Assembly: GCA_030043575.1 (NCBI GenBank)
Contig: JASHXK010000100.1
Span: 1 to 20,778 of the forward strand
Direction of reading: 5' to 3'
Source: Terriglobales bacterium
Lineage (GTDB): Bacteria > Acidobacteriota > Terriglobia > Terriglobales > Acidobacteriaceae
Length of the DNA stretch: 20,778 bases
Part shown: positions 14,911 to 20,778 of the stretch, one piece after another
Position numbering within the stretch: the first letter of the stretch is position 1
Layout of the letters: each line of letters opens with the position of its first letter
Program-made: the position numbers and the translations under genes
Notes under the pieces: generated by a model
Databases searched by the model: none
Told to the model about the DNA's origin: nothing
Seen by the model: the letters and a program-made list of their open reading frames with translations, nothing else

Positions 14911-15588
14911 TCAGAATCCCACGAACAAGGAACTGCGATCCTGCGGAATTGATACTTCGATGCCACGCTGCTGATTAGCCGCGATGGTCGCGTCCACGTT
15001 GAGTTCGCTGAGCGGTATAGTGCGCTGCTTGCGGTTAATGTCGATCTGCAGCGAGTCGGCACTTAAGACGTAGCGGCGGCTCTCCAGCTTCTCACCGTTC
15101 GCCAGCACAAATAATGCCGGCGGCTGCGGCTTCACGACCTCATCTTTGGGCAGCGGTATCTCAATCAGCTTCGGCGATTCCACCGGCGGCGCCGCTGCTC
15201 GCTCACGGGTCGGAGCTACCGGTCGCGGCGGTAGGGCGTTCGCGTAGTCTGGCGCCTGACCATCGGGGCCAGGCCCACCTGTAGGTGGGAAGTCTACGTA
15301 GTCCCAATAGGGCAAATCCCCATCCAGACCATAGCCCCCGTAGTAACCCGGCCACAGTCCATAGCCGTAACCATACCAATATCCGCGACGGCGAAACCCA
15401 GGGCCTCCAGGGCCTCCAACCCCGCCGGTTATTCCGAGACCGCTAATACTCCTGTTCGCTGCGGGGCCGACAGCTGCGCGAGCTGCAACGTGACCACCGC
15501 CGCTGGCGTGACCACCGCCTCGCTGTGCCTGCAGCACAGCCGCACCCAAAACCACACACATGACGATCGCAAGCAATGATCGCCGCAT
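14911..15588 (-). CDS. Secreted Gly/Tyr-rich protein with shared 67-residue C-terminal domain
   Basis: Encodes 225 residues from the ATG at 15588, preceded by GAGG about nine bases away; this start puts the signal peptide MRRSLLAIVMCVVLGAAVLQA at the N-terminus, while an upstream in-frame ATG at 15621 would add a polar leader. The mature part has a Gly/His/Ala segment and a Gly/Tyr/Trp-rich stretch (GYWYGYGYGLWPGYYGGYG, about 69-87), then a Pro-rich linker, and a domain at 159-225 with RTIPLSELNVDATIAAN and a GF end. The last 67 residues match the C-terminus of the protein at 13303-13794 without gaps, 32 identical by hand count. Low-complexity aromatic and glycine content suggests an extracellular or envelope location. 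No enzymatic motif was seen; function unknown. Confidence 0.83.
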   Translation of the reverse strand: MRRSLLAIVMCVVLGAAVLQAQRGGGHASGGGHVAARAAVGPAANRSISGLGITGGVGGPGGPGFRRRGYWYGYGYGLWPGYYGGYGLDGDLPYWDYVDFPPTGGPGPDGQAPDYANALPPRPVAPTRERAAAPPVESPKLIEIPLPKDEVVKPQPPALFVLANGEKLESRRYVLSADSLQIDINRKQRTIPLSELNVDATIAANQQRGIEVSIPQDRSSLFVGF

Positions 15589-15728
15589 AATGGCGTACCT
15601 CGCTTGCTCATATGATGCCACAACTTTTCAAGCCGGCGCGGGGAATTTGTCGCTCACGAGTCGGATCCGACAGGCGAGTCGGGACGCGGGGGCAGTCCGC
15701 GAATCCACATGAAGGTGTTGCACTCATC

Positions 15729-15737
15729 TGGTATATT
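15729..15737 (+). promoter_or_regulatory. Extended -10 promoter before the AAA+ ATPase
   Basis: TGGTATATT gives a TG-n extension and a TATATT -10 hexamer, 36 bp before the ATG at 15774, which fits a short leader of about 30 nt. No good -35 sits at the usual distance, as expected for an extended -10 element. The site lies in the 185-bp gap shared with the divergent secreted protein gene. Confidence 0.42.
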
Positions 15738-15773
15738 CGTGTCACCGTATCTGGCACACGTCAAGGAGCCACT

Positions 15774-17072
15774 ATGAGTCAGGCGTCTACGGTCACTCCC
15801 AAACCACTGGTGGGAGCACCTGAAGCACCCGAAACGGTCGAGGAGACCGGTGTCCGGCATGCCACCCTTGAGGATCTCGCACTTAAAATCCTGTGCGTAG
15901 CTGGCCCGCTCTCGCTGCGGGAGCTGGCGAACCAGATTCGCCTGAGGTTTGCGGTGGTGAATGAACTGTTGCGGCGCTTGCGTGCCGAGCAACTCTGCGA
16001 AGTGACAGGGATGCATGCCAGCATTCCGCAGATCGCCATTACCTCCGCCGGCAGATCGCGTGCCCTCGAGTTGCTGTCCCTGAATCACTACACCGGGGCG
16101 GCTCCGATCTCGCTTGAAAGTTACGTGCGCCGGGTACAGCAACAGAGCGTTCGTCACGCCGAAATCCATCCGCCTGACGTGCAGCGTGCGCTGGCTCATC
16201 TAGTTATCGATGAGAAGACACAGCGGAAGCTCGGAGCGGCGCTGAACTCCGGTACTTCGATTTTTCTCCACGGTCCCAGCGGCACGGGCAAAACTTCGAT
16301 CGCTACTGCTCTTTCCTCGGTGATGGCGCTTGATCAGGTTTGGATTCCCCATGCCATCGAGGTGGATGGCCAGATGATCGCGGTGTATGACCCCAACGTG
16401 CATCCTAAGGTCAGTGAAGCTGAAACCCCAAATACCGATCCGCGCTGGGTGCTGTGTCATCGTCCGGCGGTGCTGGTTGGCGGTGAGCTCACCATCGAAA
16501 TGCTGGAGCTGCAACTCAACCCAGTCGCCAAATACTACACCGCGCCGGTGCAGATGAAGGCCAGCAATGGCGTACTGATCATCGACGACTTCGGTCGCCA
16601 GCGTATACGTCCTGAAGAGCTGCTCAACCGCTGGGTTGTTCCTCTGGATCGCAGGATCGACTTCCTCACTTTGGCGGGAGGCAGAAAGGTCGAGATTCCC
16701 TTCGAAATGTTCGTGGTATTTGCCACTAACCTCGATCCCGCCACGCTGGTCGATGCCGCCTTCCTGCGCAGAATCCAGACCAAGGTTCATGTCGGAGCCG
16801 TCACCGATCAGGAGTTCCATGAGATCTTCCGCGGGGTCTGCAAGCCGCTTGACCTTCAGTTTGAACCCGCCGTTGTCGACGAGCTGATCAACGTAATTCG
16901 CAACAAGCTGCACGAACCGCTGCGGGCATGCCATCCCCGAGACATCGTGAATCAAATTCGCTGGGCAGCACGCTACGAGCAGAAGGAAGTCAAGTTAGAT
17001 CGGGAGGCCGTGCTCAGCGCGGTGGAAGCTTATTTCGGTACGGCGACAGAAGGAGCTGCTTACCAGCAGTGA
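15774..17072 (+). CDS. AAA+ ATPase with N-terminal winged-helix-like region
   Basis: Encodes 432 residues. The start at 15774 is fixed by a perfect AAGGAG five bases before it; an open extension back to 15612 is non-protein-like. Residues about 30-95 (LALKILCVAGPLSLRELANQ onwards) look like a winged helix. The ATPase core follows: Walker A GPSGTGKTS at about 167-175, Walker B VLIIDDFGR at about 266-274, a sensor-1-like FATN near 315 and AFLRRI with paired arginines (about 329-334) as a possible Arg finger. A C-terminal helical lid (HPRDIVNQIRWAARYEQ) is typical of AAA+ proteins. It most likely acts as a cytoplasmic remodelling ATPase; the N-terminal region could bind DNA or a protein. No substrate gene is adjacent in the same operon. 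The function is unassigned to my knowledge. Confidence 0.9.
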   Translation: MSQASTVTPKPLVGAPEAPETVEETGVRHATLEDLALKILCVAGPLSLRELANQIRLRFAVVNELLRRLRAEQLCEVTGMHASIPQIAITSAGRSRALELLSLNHYTGAAPISLESYVRRVQQQSVRHAEIHPPDVQRALAHLVIDEKTQRKLGAALNSGTSIFLHGPSGTGKTSIATALSSVMALDQVWIPHAIEVDGQMIAVYDPNVHPKVSEAETPNTDPRWVLCHRPAVLVGGELTIEMLELQLNPVAKYYTAPVQMKASNGVLIIDDFGRQRIRPEELLNRWVVPLDRRIDFLTLAGGRKVEIPFEMFVVFATNLDPATLVDAAFLRRIQTKVHVGAVTDQEFHEIFRGVCKPLDLQFEPAVVDELINVIRNKLHEPLRACHPRDIVNQIRWAARYEQKEVKLDREAVLSAVEAYFGTATEGAAYQQ

Positions 17073-17135
17073 TGGGAGAGCGAGTTTTCTGGAGCGCTGC
17101 CGCCGCCAAATCGAGCAGTTCGGCACTTCGCTGTT

Positions 17136-17402
17136 TTAAAACTTCTTAACCGGACCGTCGTGTACCTTACGCAAGAAACTGATCACCAGCACCAGAACGA
17201 TAAACGTCAAGAGATGTATCTTGTACTCCCATAGCCACGGAAAAGTCGTTTCGGTGTAGCGCGAGAGCCGGATAGGCAGGACTTGGAAGAACCACACCGC
17301 ATAATCTCCGCCGATGAGGAAGAAGATGGCAAAGAGCACGAGTACGAAAAGAACTCCTGCTGTGATGGATGCTGCTTTGCTTCCAGAGAACTTGATGGCC
17401 AT
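17136..17402 (-). CDS. Small two-TM membrane protein
   Basis: Encodes 88 residues with hydrophobic segments at about 11-32 (ASITAGVLFVLVLFAIFFLI) and about 62-78 (IHLLTFIVLVLVISFLR), an Arg/Trp-containing loop between them and a basic tail (KVHDGPVKKF). The predicted topology is a hairpin. It is convergent with the AAA+ ATPase and divergent from the PCYC protein. The RBS is weak (AGAGA). I do not recognise a family. Hydrophobic segments of this quality are unlikely by chance, so I regard the gene as real. Confidence 0.66.
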   Translation of the reverse strand: MAIKFSGSKAASITAGVLFVLVLFAIFFLIGGDYAVWFFQVLPIRLSRYTETTFPWLWEYKIHLLTFIVLVLVISFLRKVHDGPVKKF

Positions 17403-17425
17403 AGGTTATCTCTACTAGGGGAAAA

Positions 17426-17454
17426 TACTTAACAAAAATAGGATTCAAGGTCAA
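17426..17454 (-). promoter_or_regulatory. Possible sigma-70 promoter for the small membrane protein
   Basis: On the minus strand TTGACC (17454-17449) is followed after exactly 17 bp by TAAGTA (17431-17426), in an AT-rich stretch about 24 bp before the ATG at 17402. The -35 is near consensus; the -10 is poor. Confidence 0.3.
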
Positions 17455-17617
17455 GAGCCTGGTTCTGTAGCAGATGTTACGACGGTAACCACCCCGCCTG
17501 GTGACTTCCAGTATCAAACCTAATGAAGGGCCACAGCTCTCGAACTTGATTGATGGCAGCAGGCCTGTGCGGCCTGGCAATTTCTTCGATACAATGCCTC
17601 GCAAGGCTTTTGCGACG

Positions 17618-18049
17618 ATGAGGAAATCTGCAGCCTTTCTCTTTACTGTCCTGTTGGCAGTGGTGTGCTTCGCCCAGGGTGATCACGTTCCCGCATACAA
17701 CAACCTTCCACCCAAGCCCGGCGATGCACTTCCGATACTTCCCAAGGACCAGCTGTCGGGGGAAAACTTCAAGTTTCCCTATCAGGTGCGGGCGTACCAA
17801 CTGGCGGCAAAGATCCCCGGCGTGATCTACCAATTACCTTGCTATTGCTATTGCGATCGCATCGGGCATAACAGTCTGCACAGCTGCTTCGAGAGCACCC
17901 ATGGTTCGCACTGCGCGCTCTGCATGAAGGAAGTGTTCTACGCTTACGAACAAACCAGACTGAAGAAGACGCCCGCCCAGATTCGCGCTGGCATTATCAA
18001 AGGCGACTGGAAGAATATTGACCTTGAATCCGCTGCGAGGACCGACTAG
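17618..18049 (+). CDS. Exported PCYC-motif protein (PCYCGC-like family)
   Basis: Encodes 143 residues from the ATG at 17618, giving the signal sequence MRKSAAFLFTVLLAVVCFA; an ATG at 17594 would add eight residues. The mature protein has LPCYCYC at about 73-79 and further cysteines at about 90, 99 and 102 (SHCALC), plus several His, then KKTPAQIRAGIIKGDW. This matches the family known for a PCYCGC motif (Pfam family of that name), here with Tyr in place of Gly. Six clustered cysteines with histidines suggest metal binding or disulfides outside the cytoplasm; the family's function is unknown. AAGG lies 11 bases before the ATG, a little far. It is followed after 147 bp by the TPR gene. The Cys in VVC is not in a good lipobox. 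Confidence 0.84.
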   Translation: MRKSAAFLFTVLLAVVCFAQGDHVPAYNNLPPKPGDALPILPKDQLSGENFKFPYQVRAYQLAAKIPGVIYQLPCYCYCDRIGHNSLHSCFESTHGSHCALCMKEVFYAYEQTRLKKTPAQIRAGIIKGDWKNIDLESAARTD

Positions 18050-18196
18050 CTGTCATCCCGGGAGTTTACGGAGGTGGGTTGACGAACCTCCTACGTTGCG
18101 GTTATAACTCAGCGCAACAAGTATGCGCGTAGATTTGGGGTTTTCCACAACCAGCAGCAGCTCTATGTCGTAAGCGATCTGCGGGATGCTCACCCG

Positions 18197-18847
18197 ATGA
18201 AGAAAAAGGTCACTGGGAACGTCAAAGGGAGAATCCTCAAGCCCAACAAAGGAAAGATGTTGTCGATATCGACGTCTGGCTCTGAACCGATTGGCCGGGG
18301 AAACAAGCCCATGAAAGTTTCTGAAGACCCGCGTTTTGCACAGGCTGTGCAAAACTATGAGGCTGGGTTGAAGGCCCTTCAGGCCCATAAATATGACAAG
18401 GCCAGGGCGTTTTTTGAAAAGGTCATGACCGGCCCTAGTCCGGAACTTGCCGATCGCGCCTCTGTACACTTGAATACCTGCAATCAGCAGATGAATCGGG
18501 TATCGACCAGCTTCAAAACTGCCGAGGAGCAGTTTGACTACGCCGTCTCGCTAATGAACATGGGCGACTACGTCACGGCGCGCGAAAACTTGGACGCATT
18601 GACCAAGAAATCGCCCAAACTGGATTTCATCTGGTATGGCATGGCGGCGTTGAACTGTCTCACCGGCCGCTATCCCGAAGCGATCAGTAACCTCGGCGAA
18701 GCAATCCGCCTCAATCCCGCGAACCGCTATCAGGCGCGCAACGATTCGGACTTCAAGAATCTTGCCGACGATCCGCGCTTCACCGAACTGCTTTATCCTG
18801 ATACCAGCGCAGGAGCGCCGATCGAACCCGAGAAGTGGCGTTACTAG
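18197..18847 (+). CDS. TPR-repeat protein with basic N-terminus
   Basis: Encodes 216 residues from the ATG at 18197. A Lys/Arg-rich N-terminus (MKKKVTGNVKGRILKP) is followed by tetratricopeptide-like helices at about 45-78 (NYEAGLKALQAHKYDKARAF), 109-140 (YAVSLMNMGDYVTARENL) and 144-175 (GMAALNCLTGRYPEAISNLG). It ends with DFKNLADDPRFTELL, which resembles tails of acidobacterial TPR proteins by recall. It should be a cytoplasmic protein-protein scaffold; the partner is unknown. Alternative starts are the ATG at 18257, with AAAGGA close by, and the ATG at 18311. It ends 15 bp before yvcK, so the two are probably co-transcribed. Confidence 0.85.
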   Translation: MKKKVTGNVKGRILKPNKGKMLSISTSGSEPIGRGNKPMKVSEDPRFAQAVQNYEAGLKALQAHKYDKARAFFEKVMTGPSPELADRASVHLNTCNQQMNRVSTSFKTAEEQFDYAVSLMNMGDYVTARENLDALTKKSPKLDFIWYGMAALNCLTGRYPEAISNLGEAIRLNPANRYQARNDSDFKNLADDPRFTELLYPDTSAGAPIEPEKWRY

Positions 18848-18862
18848 TAAGCGCAATCTACC

Positions 18863-19939
18863 ATGCAAAATTACTTCAATTCCGCAGACGTGCGTTCCGT
18901 CAAAGTCATCGCTATGGGCGGAGGTAGCGGCCTTTCGACTCTGCTGCATGGATTGAAGCAGTATGTAACCACTTCCGGGGAGACGAGTGCGGCCGACGGC
19001 TTGCCCTGTATCTCTGACCTCTCAGCCATTGTCACCGTCAGCGACGATGGCGGCTCCAGCGGCCGGCTCAGGAAGGAACTCAATCTTCCGGCTCCGGGCG
19101 ATGTGCGCAATTGCATCGTTGCCCTATCGGAAGAAGAGGCGCTGCTGTCGCGGCTTTTCCAATATCGTTTCCCTGCCGGCGAAGGACTCGGCGGACACAG
19201 CTTCGGTAATCTGTTTCTGTCGGCCATGACCGCGATTACCGGCGACTTTAGTCAGGCGATCAAGCATTCGTCGGCCATTCTGGCGACACGCGGGCACATC
19301 TATCCTGCGACCACCAGCAACGCGCAACTGTATGCAATTATGGACGACGGATCGACGGTTCGCGGTGAAACCAATATCACGGCCAGCGATCGCCGCATCG
19401 TCGAGCTGCACATGGATCCCGCCGATGCGCCGCCACTGGCGGCGGCAATGGAAGCGATCGAGAGCGCTGACCTGATTACGATCGGCCCCGGATCGCTGTT
19501 CACCAGCCTGGTGCCGAATCTGCTGGTACGTAATGTCTCCGATGCGATCGCCCGCTCGGCGGCGGTGAAGGTCTTCGTCTGCAACTTGATGACGCAGGCT
19601 AACGAAAGTTTGGATCTCAGCGCATCCGATCACATTCGTGCTCTTTATAAACACGCCCGGCATCGGTTCTTCGACTATGCCCTGGTGAATCGCACACCCG
19701 CGTCGCCGCAGCTGGCGGCAAAGTACGCGGAGAAGCGGCAGTCGCAGATTGAAGCTGATGTCGATCAGATCGAGGCGCTTGGAGTAAAGCCAGTGCTGGG
19801 CGAGTATCTGACGGAAGAGGTCCATCCCCTCGAAGGACTGATCGCTCGGCATCAAACCCATCGCGTGGCACAGGACCTGTTGCGGCTGATGATGGAGCTG
19901 CGCGACTCGCCGGTACCTGCGCTGGGTCGCGAGTCGTAG
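18863..19939 (+). CDS. yvcK: YvcK/CofD-like family protein (gluconeogenesis factor)
   Basis: Encodes 358 residues. The Rossmann-type N-terminus VIAMGGGSGLSTLLHGLK (GGGSGLS at 19-25) is followed by VTVSDDGGSSGRLR at about 57-70 and PAPGDVRNC at about 76-84, then GGHSFGNLFLSAMT and, later, LITIGPGSLFTSLVPNLL and VCNLMTQ. These are the hallmarks of the YvcK branch (formerly UPF0052), which in characterised bacteria binds UDP-sugars such as UDP-GlcNAc and affects gluconeogenic growth, cell shape and peptidoglycan synthesis. It acts in the cytoplasm. The length is usual. It begins 15 bp after the TPR gene without a strong RBS. glmU, which makes UDP-GlcNAc, follows after 160 bp, and the pairing makes functional sense. 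Confidence 0.95.
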   Translation: MQNYFNSADVRSVKVIAMGGGSGLSTLLHGLKQYVTTSGETSAADGLPCISDLSAIVTVSDDGGSSGRLRKELNLPAPGDVRNCIVALSEEEALLSRLFQYRFPAGEGLGGHSFGNLFLSAMTAITGDFSQAIKHSSAILATRGHIYPATTSNAQLYAIMDDGSTVRGETNITASDRRIVELHMDPADAPPLAAAMEAIESADLITIGPGSLFTSLVPNLLVRNVSDAIARSAAVKVFVCNLMTQANESLDLSASDHIRALYKHARHRFFDYALVNRTPASPQLAAKYAEKRQSQIEADVDQIEALGVKPVLGEYLTEEVHPLEGLIARHQTHRVAQDLLRLMMELRDSPVPALGRES

Positions 19940-20044
19940 AATAGTTCACCACACAGGGATGTTCAGTCGTCTCCTGGACCTCGCACGGTCTTCGCTTCGA
20001 ACGCAGCAATCGCATGCAGAATGACTTATCTTTTTTTATGATCT

Positions 20045-20068
20045 TCTCTGTGTCTCGGTGTCTCTGTG
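20045..20068 (+). repeat. Three tandem octamers in the glmU upstream region
   Basis: TCTCTGTG, TCTCGGTG and TCTCTGTG lie head to tail at 20045-20052, 20053-20060 and 20061-20068, differing by one base in the middle copy. They are followed by GTTAAAT. From recall, CTCTGTGTCTCTGTGG-like strings recur in intergenic DNA of acidobacteria and some other environmental bacteria; this was not checked. Confidence 0.6.
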
Positions 20069-20075
20069 GTTAAAT

Positions 20076-20090
20076 GGGTTCTCTGAACCC
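20076..20090 (+). promoter_or_regulatory. Hairpin abutting the glmU ribosome-binding site
   Basis: GGGTTC (20076-20081) pairs with GAACCC (20085-20090) around a TCT loop. The GAGG that could serve as RBS begins at 20093 and the ATG is at 20100. Folding would place a stable stem 2 nt from the RBS and could tune translation. No T-run follows, so it is not a classical terminator. Confidence 0.42.
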
Positions 20091-20099
20091 TCGAGGACA

Positions 20100-20778
20100 A
20101 TGCCCAGGAAATCTCCTACCAAGTCCGAAAACACTCAACCGTCGACCTTCGCCATCGCCATCCTGGCCGCCGGCAAAGGTACGCGGCTGAAGTCGCGGCA
20201 TCCCAAGGTACTGCATGAGATCGCCGGTAAGCCGCTGCTGGCGCATGTTGTATCGGCGGCGACACGCGTGGTGCCGGCGCAGAACATCTTCGCGATCATC
20301 GGACATGAGGCAGACAAGGTTCGTGCAGCGCTCGAATCCACCGGAATCGGATTCGTATTGCAGAGCGAACAACGCGGCACCGGACATGCCATGATGCAGG
20401 CGCGCGAGGCCCTGCGAAAGTTCCGCTATGTGCTCGTGCTCTCGGGCGATGTCCCACTGATTGCGCCGGAGACGATTGCGCGCGTGCGCGATTTTCACCT
20501 GGCCAAGGACGCCGCCATGACGATTCTCACCGCCGAGCCGGCCGATCCCGCCGGCTACGGACGCATCTTCCGCAGAATCGCCAACGGCAAAGAGACCAAC
20601 GAAGTAGAACGGATCGTTGAGCAGAAGTCGCTGCGCGGTAGCGAGAAGAAACAGCGGGAGATCAATTCCGGCATCTATGCCTTTGCCACTGAGCCGCTAT
20701 ATAAGCACATTAGCACCCTCGGCACCAACAACGCCCATCACGAGTACTACCTGACGGACATTGCCGAGCTCTTGCGCA
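20100..20778 (+). CDS. glmU: Bifunctional UDP-GlcNAc pyrophosphorylase / GlcN-1-P acetyltransferase, 3' end outside window
   Basis: Partial: 226 codons are open to the right edge, covering most of the N-terminal uridyltransferase domain. The nucleotidyltransferase signature LAAGKGTRLKSRHPK is at 22-36 with catalytic-type Arg29 and Lys36. Next come EQRGTGHAMMQ near 90, LSGDVPL with metal-binding Asp117, AGYGRI, REINSGIYAF near 186-195 and NNAHHEYYLTDI near the edge, the substrate-binding motif of GlmU. The domain makes UDP-GlcNAc from GlcNAc-1-P and UTP; the acetyltransferase half, which makes GlcNAc-1-P from GlcN-1-P, should lie beyond the window. The product feeds peptidoglycan and glycan synthesis. 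The first 16 residues (PRKSPTKSENTQPS) are a polar extension. GAGG sits only three bases before the ATG, so the spacing is short. Confidence 0.95.
   Translation, partial: MPRKSPTKSENTQPSTFAIAILAAGKGTRLKSRHPKVLHEIAGKPLLAHVVSAATRVVPAQNIFAIIGHEADKVRAALESTGIGFVLQSEQRGTGHAMMQAREALRKFRYVLVLSGDVPLIAPETIARVRDFHLAKDAAMTILTAEPADPAGYGRIFRRIANGKETNEVERIVEQKSLRGSEKKQREINSGIYAFATEPLYKHISTLGTNNAHHEYYLTDIAELLR

Noticed and set aside
16200..16955. 251-codon minus-strand open frame antisense to the AAA+ ATPase
   Set aside because: It is opposite the Walker A/B region of a strongly supported gene and is rich in His, Gln and Arg, as expected of an antisense frame.
18053..18469. Minus-strand frame opposite the TPR gene start
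   Set aside because: It overlaps the TPR gene, lacks motifs and has shadow-type composition.
19124..19861. 245-codon minus-strand open frame antisense to yvcK
   Set aside because: yvcK is unambiguous; the antisense product has Arg/His-rich shadow composition.
19940..20040. T-run (20031-20037) as a terminator of yvcK
   Set aside because: No stem of useful length precedes the T-run.
1..20778. CRISPR array, tRNA, rRNA, insertion sequence or phage genes
   Set aside because: No regularly spaced repeats, cloverleaf-like sequence, rRNA core sequence, transposase motifs or phage proteins were found by eye on either strand.

Overview
The window looks like chromosome from a moderately GC-rich Gram-negative-type bacterium, most likely an acidobacterium. 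This rests on the kind of genes present: small secreted proteins ending in a shared short C-terminal domain, a PCYC-motif exported protein, a lysine-rich TPR protein beside yvcK and glmU, and polysaccharide genes with heavy glycosyltransferase duplication. The assignment comes from recall of family distribution, not from a search. No rRNA, tRNA, CRISPR array, insertion sequence or phage gene was seen.

Positions 1-5008 (minus strand) form a surface-glycan modification cluster. In transcription order it holds a SAM methyltransferase broken by a frameshift, a family-2 glycosyltransferase (GT2), an FkbM-type methyltransferase, a second GT2 that is a full-length paralogue of the first, and a third, more distant GT2 that runs off the left edge. 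Genes are close together or overlap. The FkbM gene seems to start at a CTG inside the CTGA that ends the upstream GT2.

Positions 5343-9979 hold the chain-length and export machinery. A Wzz-BY-kinase fusion (+) converges on a Wzm/Wzt ABC exporter pair (-). The Wzt has a C-terminal extension of the carbohydrate-binding kind. A chain-length tyrosine kinase usually belongs to Wzy-dependent systems and Wzm/Wzt to ABC-dependent ones, so the pairing is notable. A 14-TM MFS drug exporter (-) and a sugar-nucleotide epimerase/dehydratase (+) follow; the epimerase probably supplies a precursor to the same glycan pathway.

Positions 13303-17402 hold poorly known genes. Two secreted proteins share a 67-residue ungapped C-terminal domain (32 identities by hand count) and flank a two-TM coiled-coil membrane protein. 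The second is convergent to the membrane protein across a clear hairpin. Next come an AAA+ ATPase fused to an N-terminal winged-helix-like region, with a strong RBS and an extended -10, and a small two-TM protein.

Positions 17618-20778 (+) hold a PCYCYC-motif exported protein, a TPR protein, yvcK and the start of glmU. The last two are conserved cell-envelope and carbon-metabolism genes. The gap before glmU holds a triple tandem octamer and a hairpin abutting the ribosome-binding site.

The most promising candidates for undescribed biology are the shared C-terminal domain of the two secreted proteins and the mixed Wzz-kinase/Wzm-Wzt export locus. The frameshifted methyltransferase, the CTGA start and the glmU leader are smaller but checkable observations.
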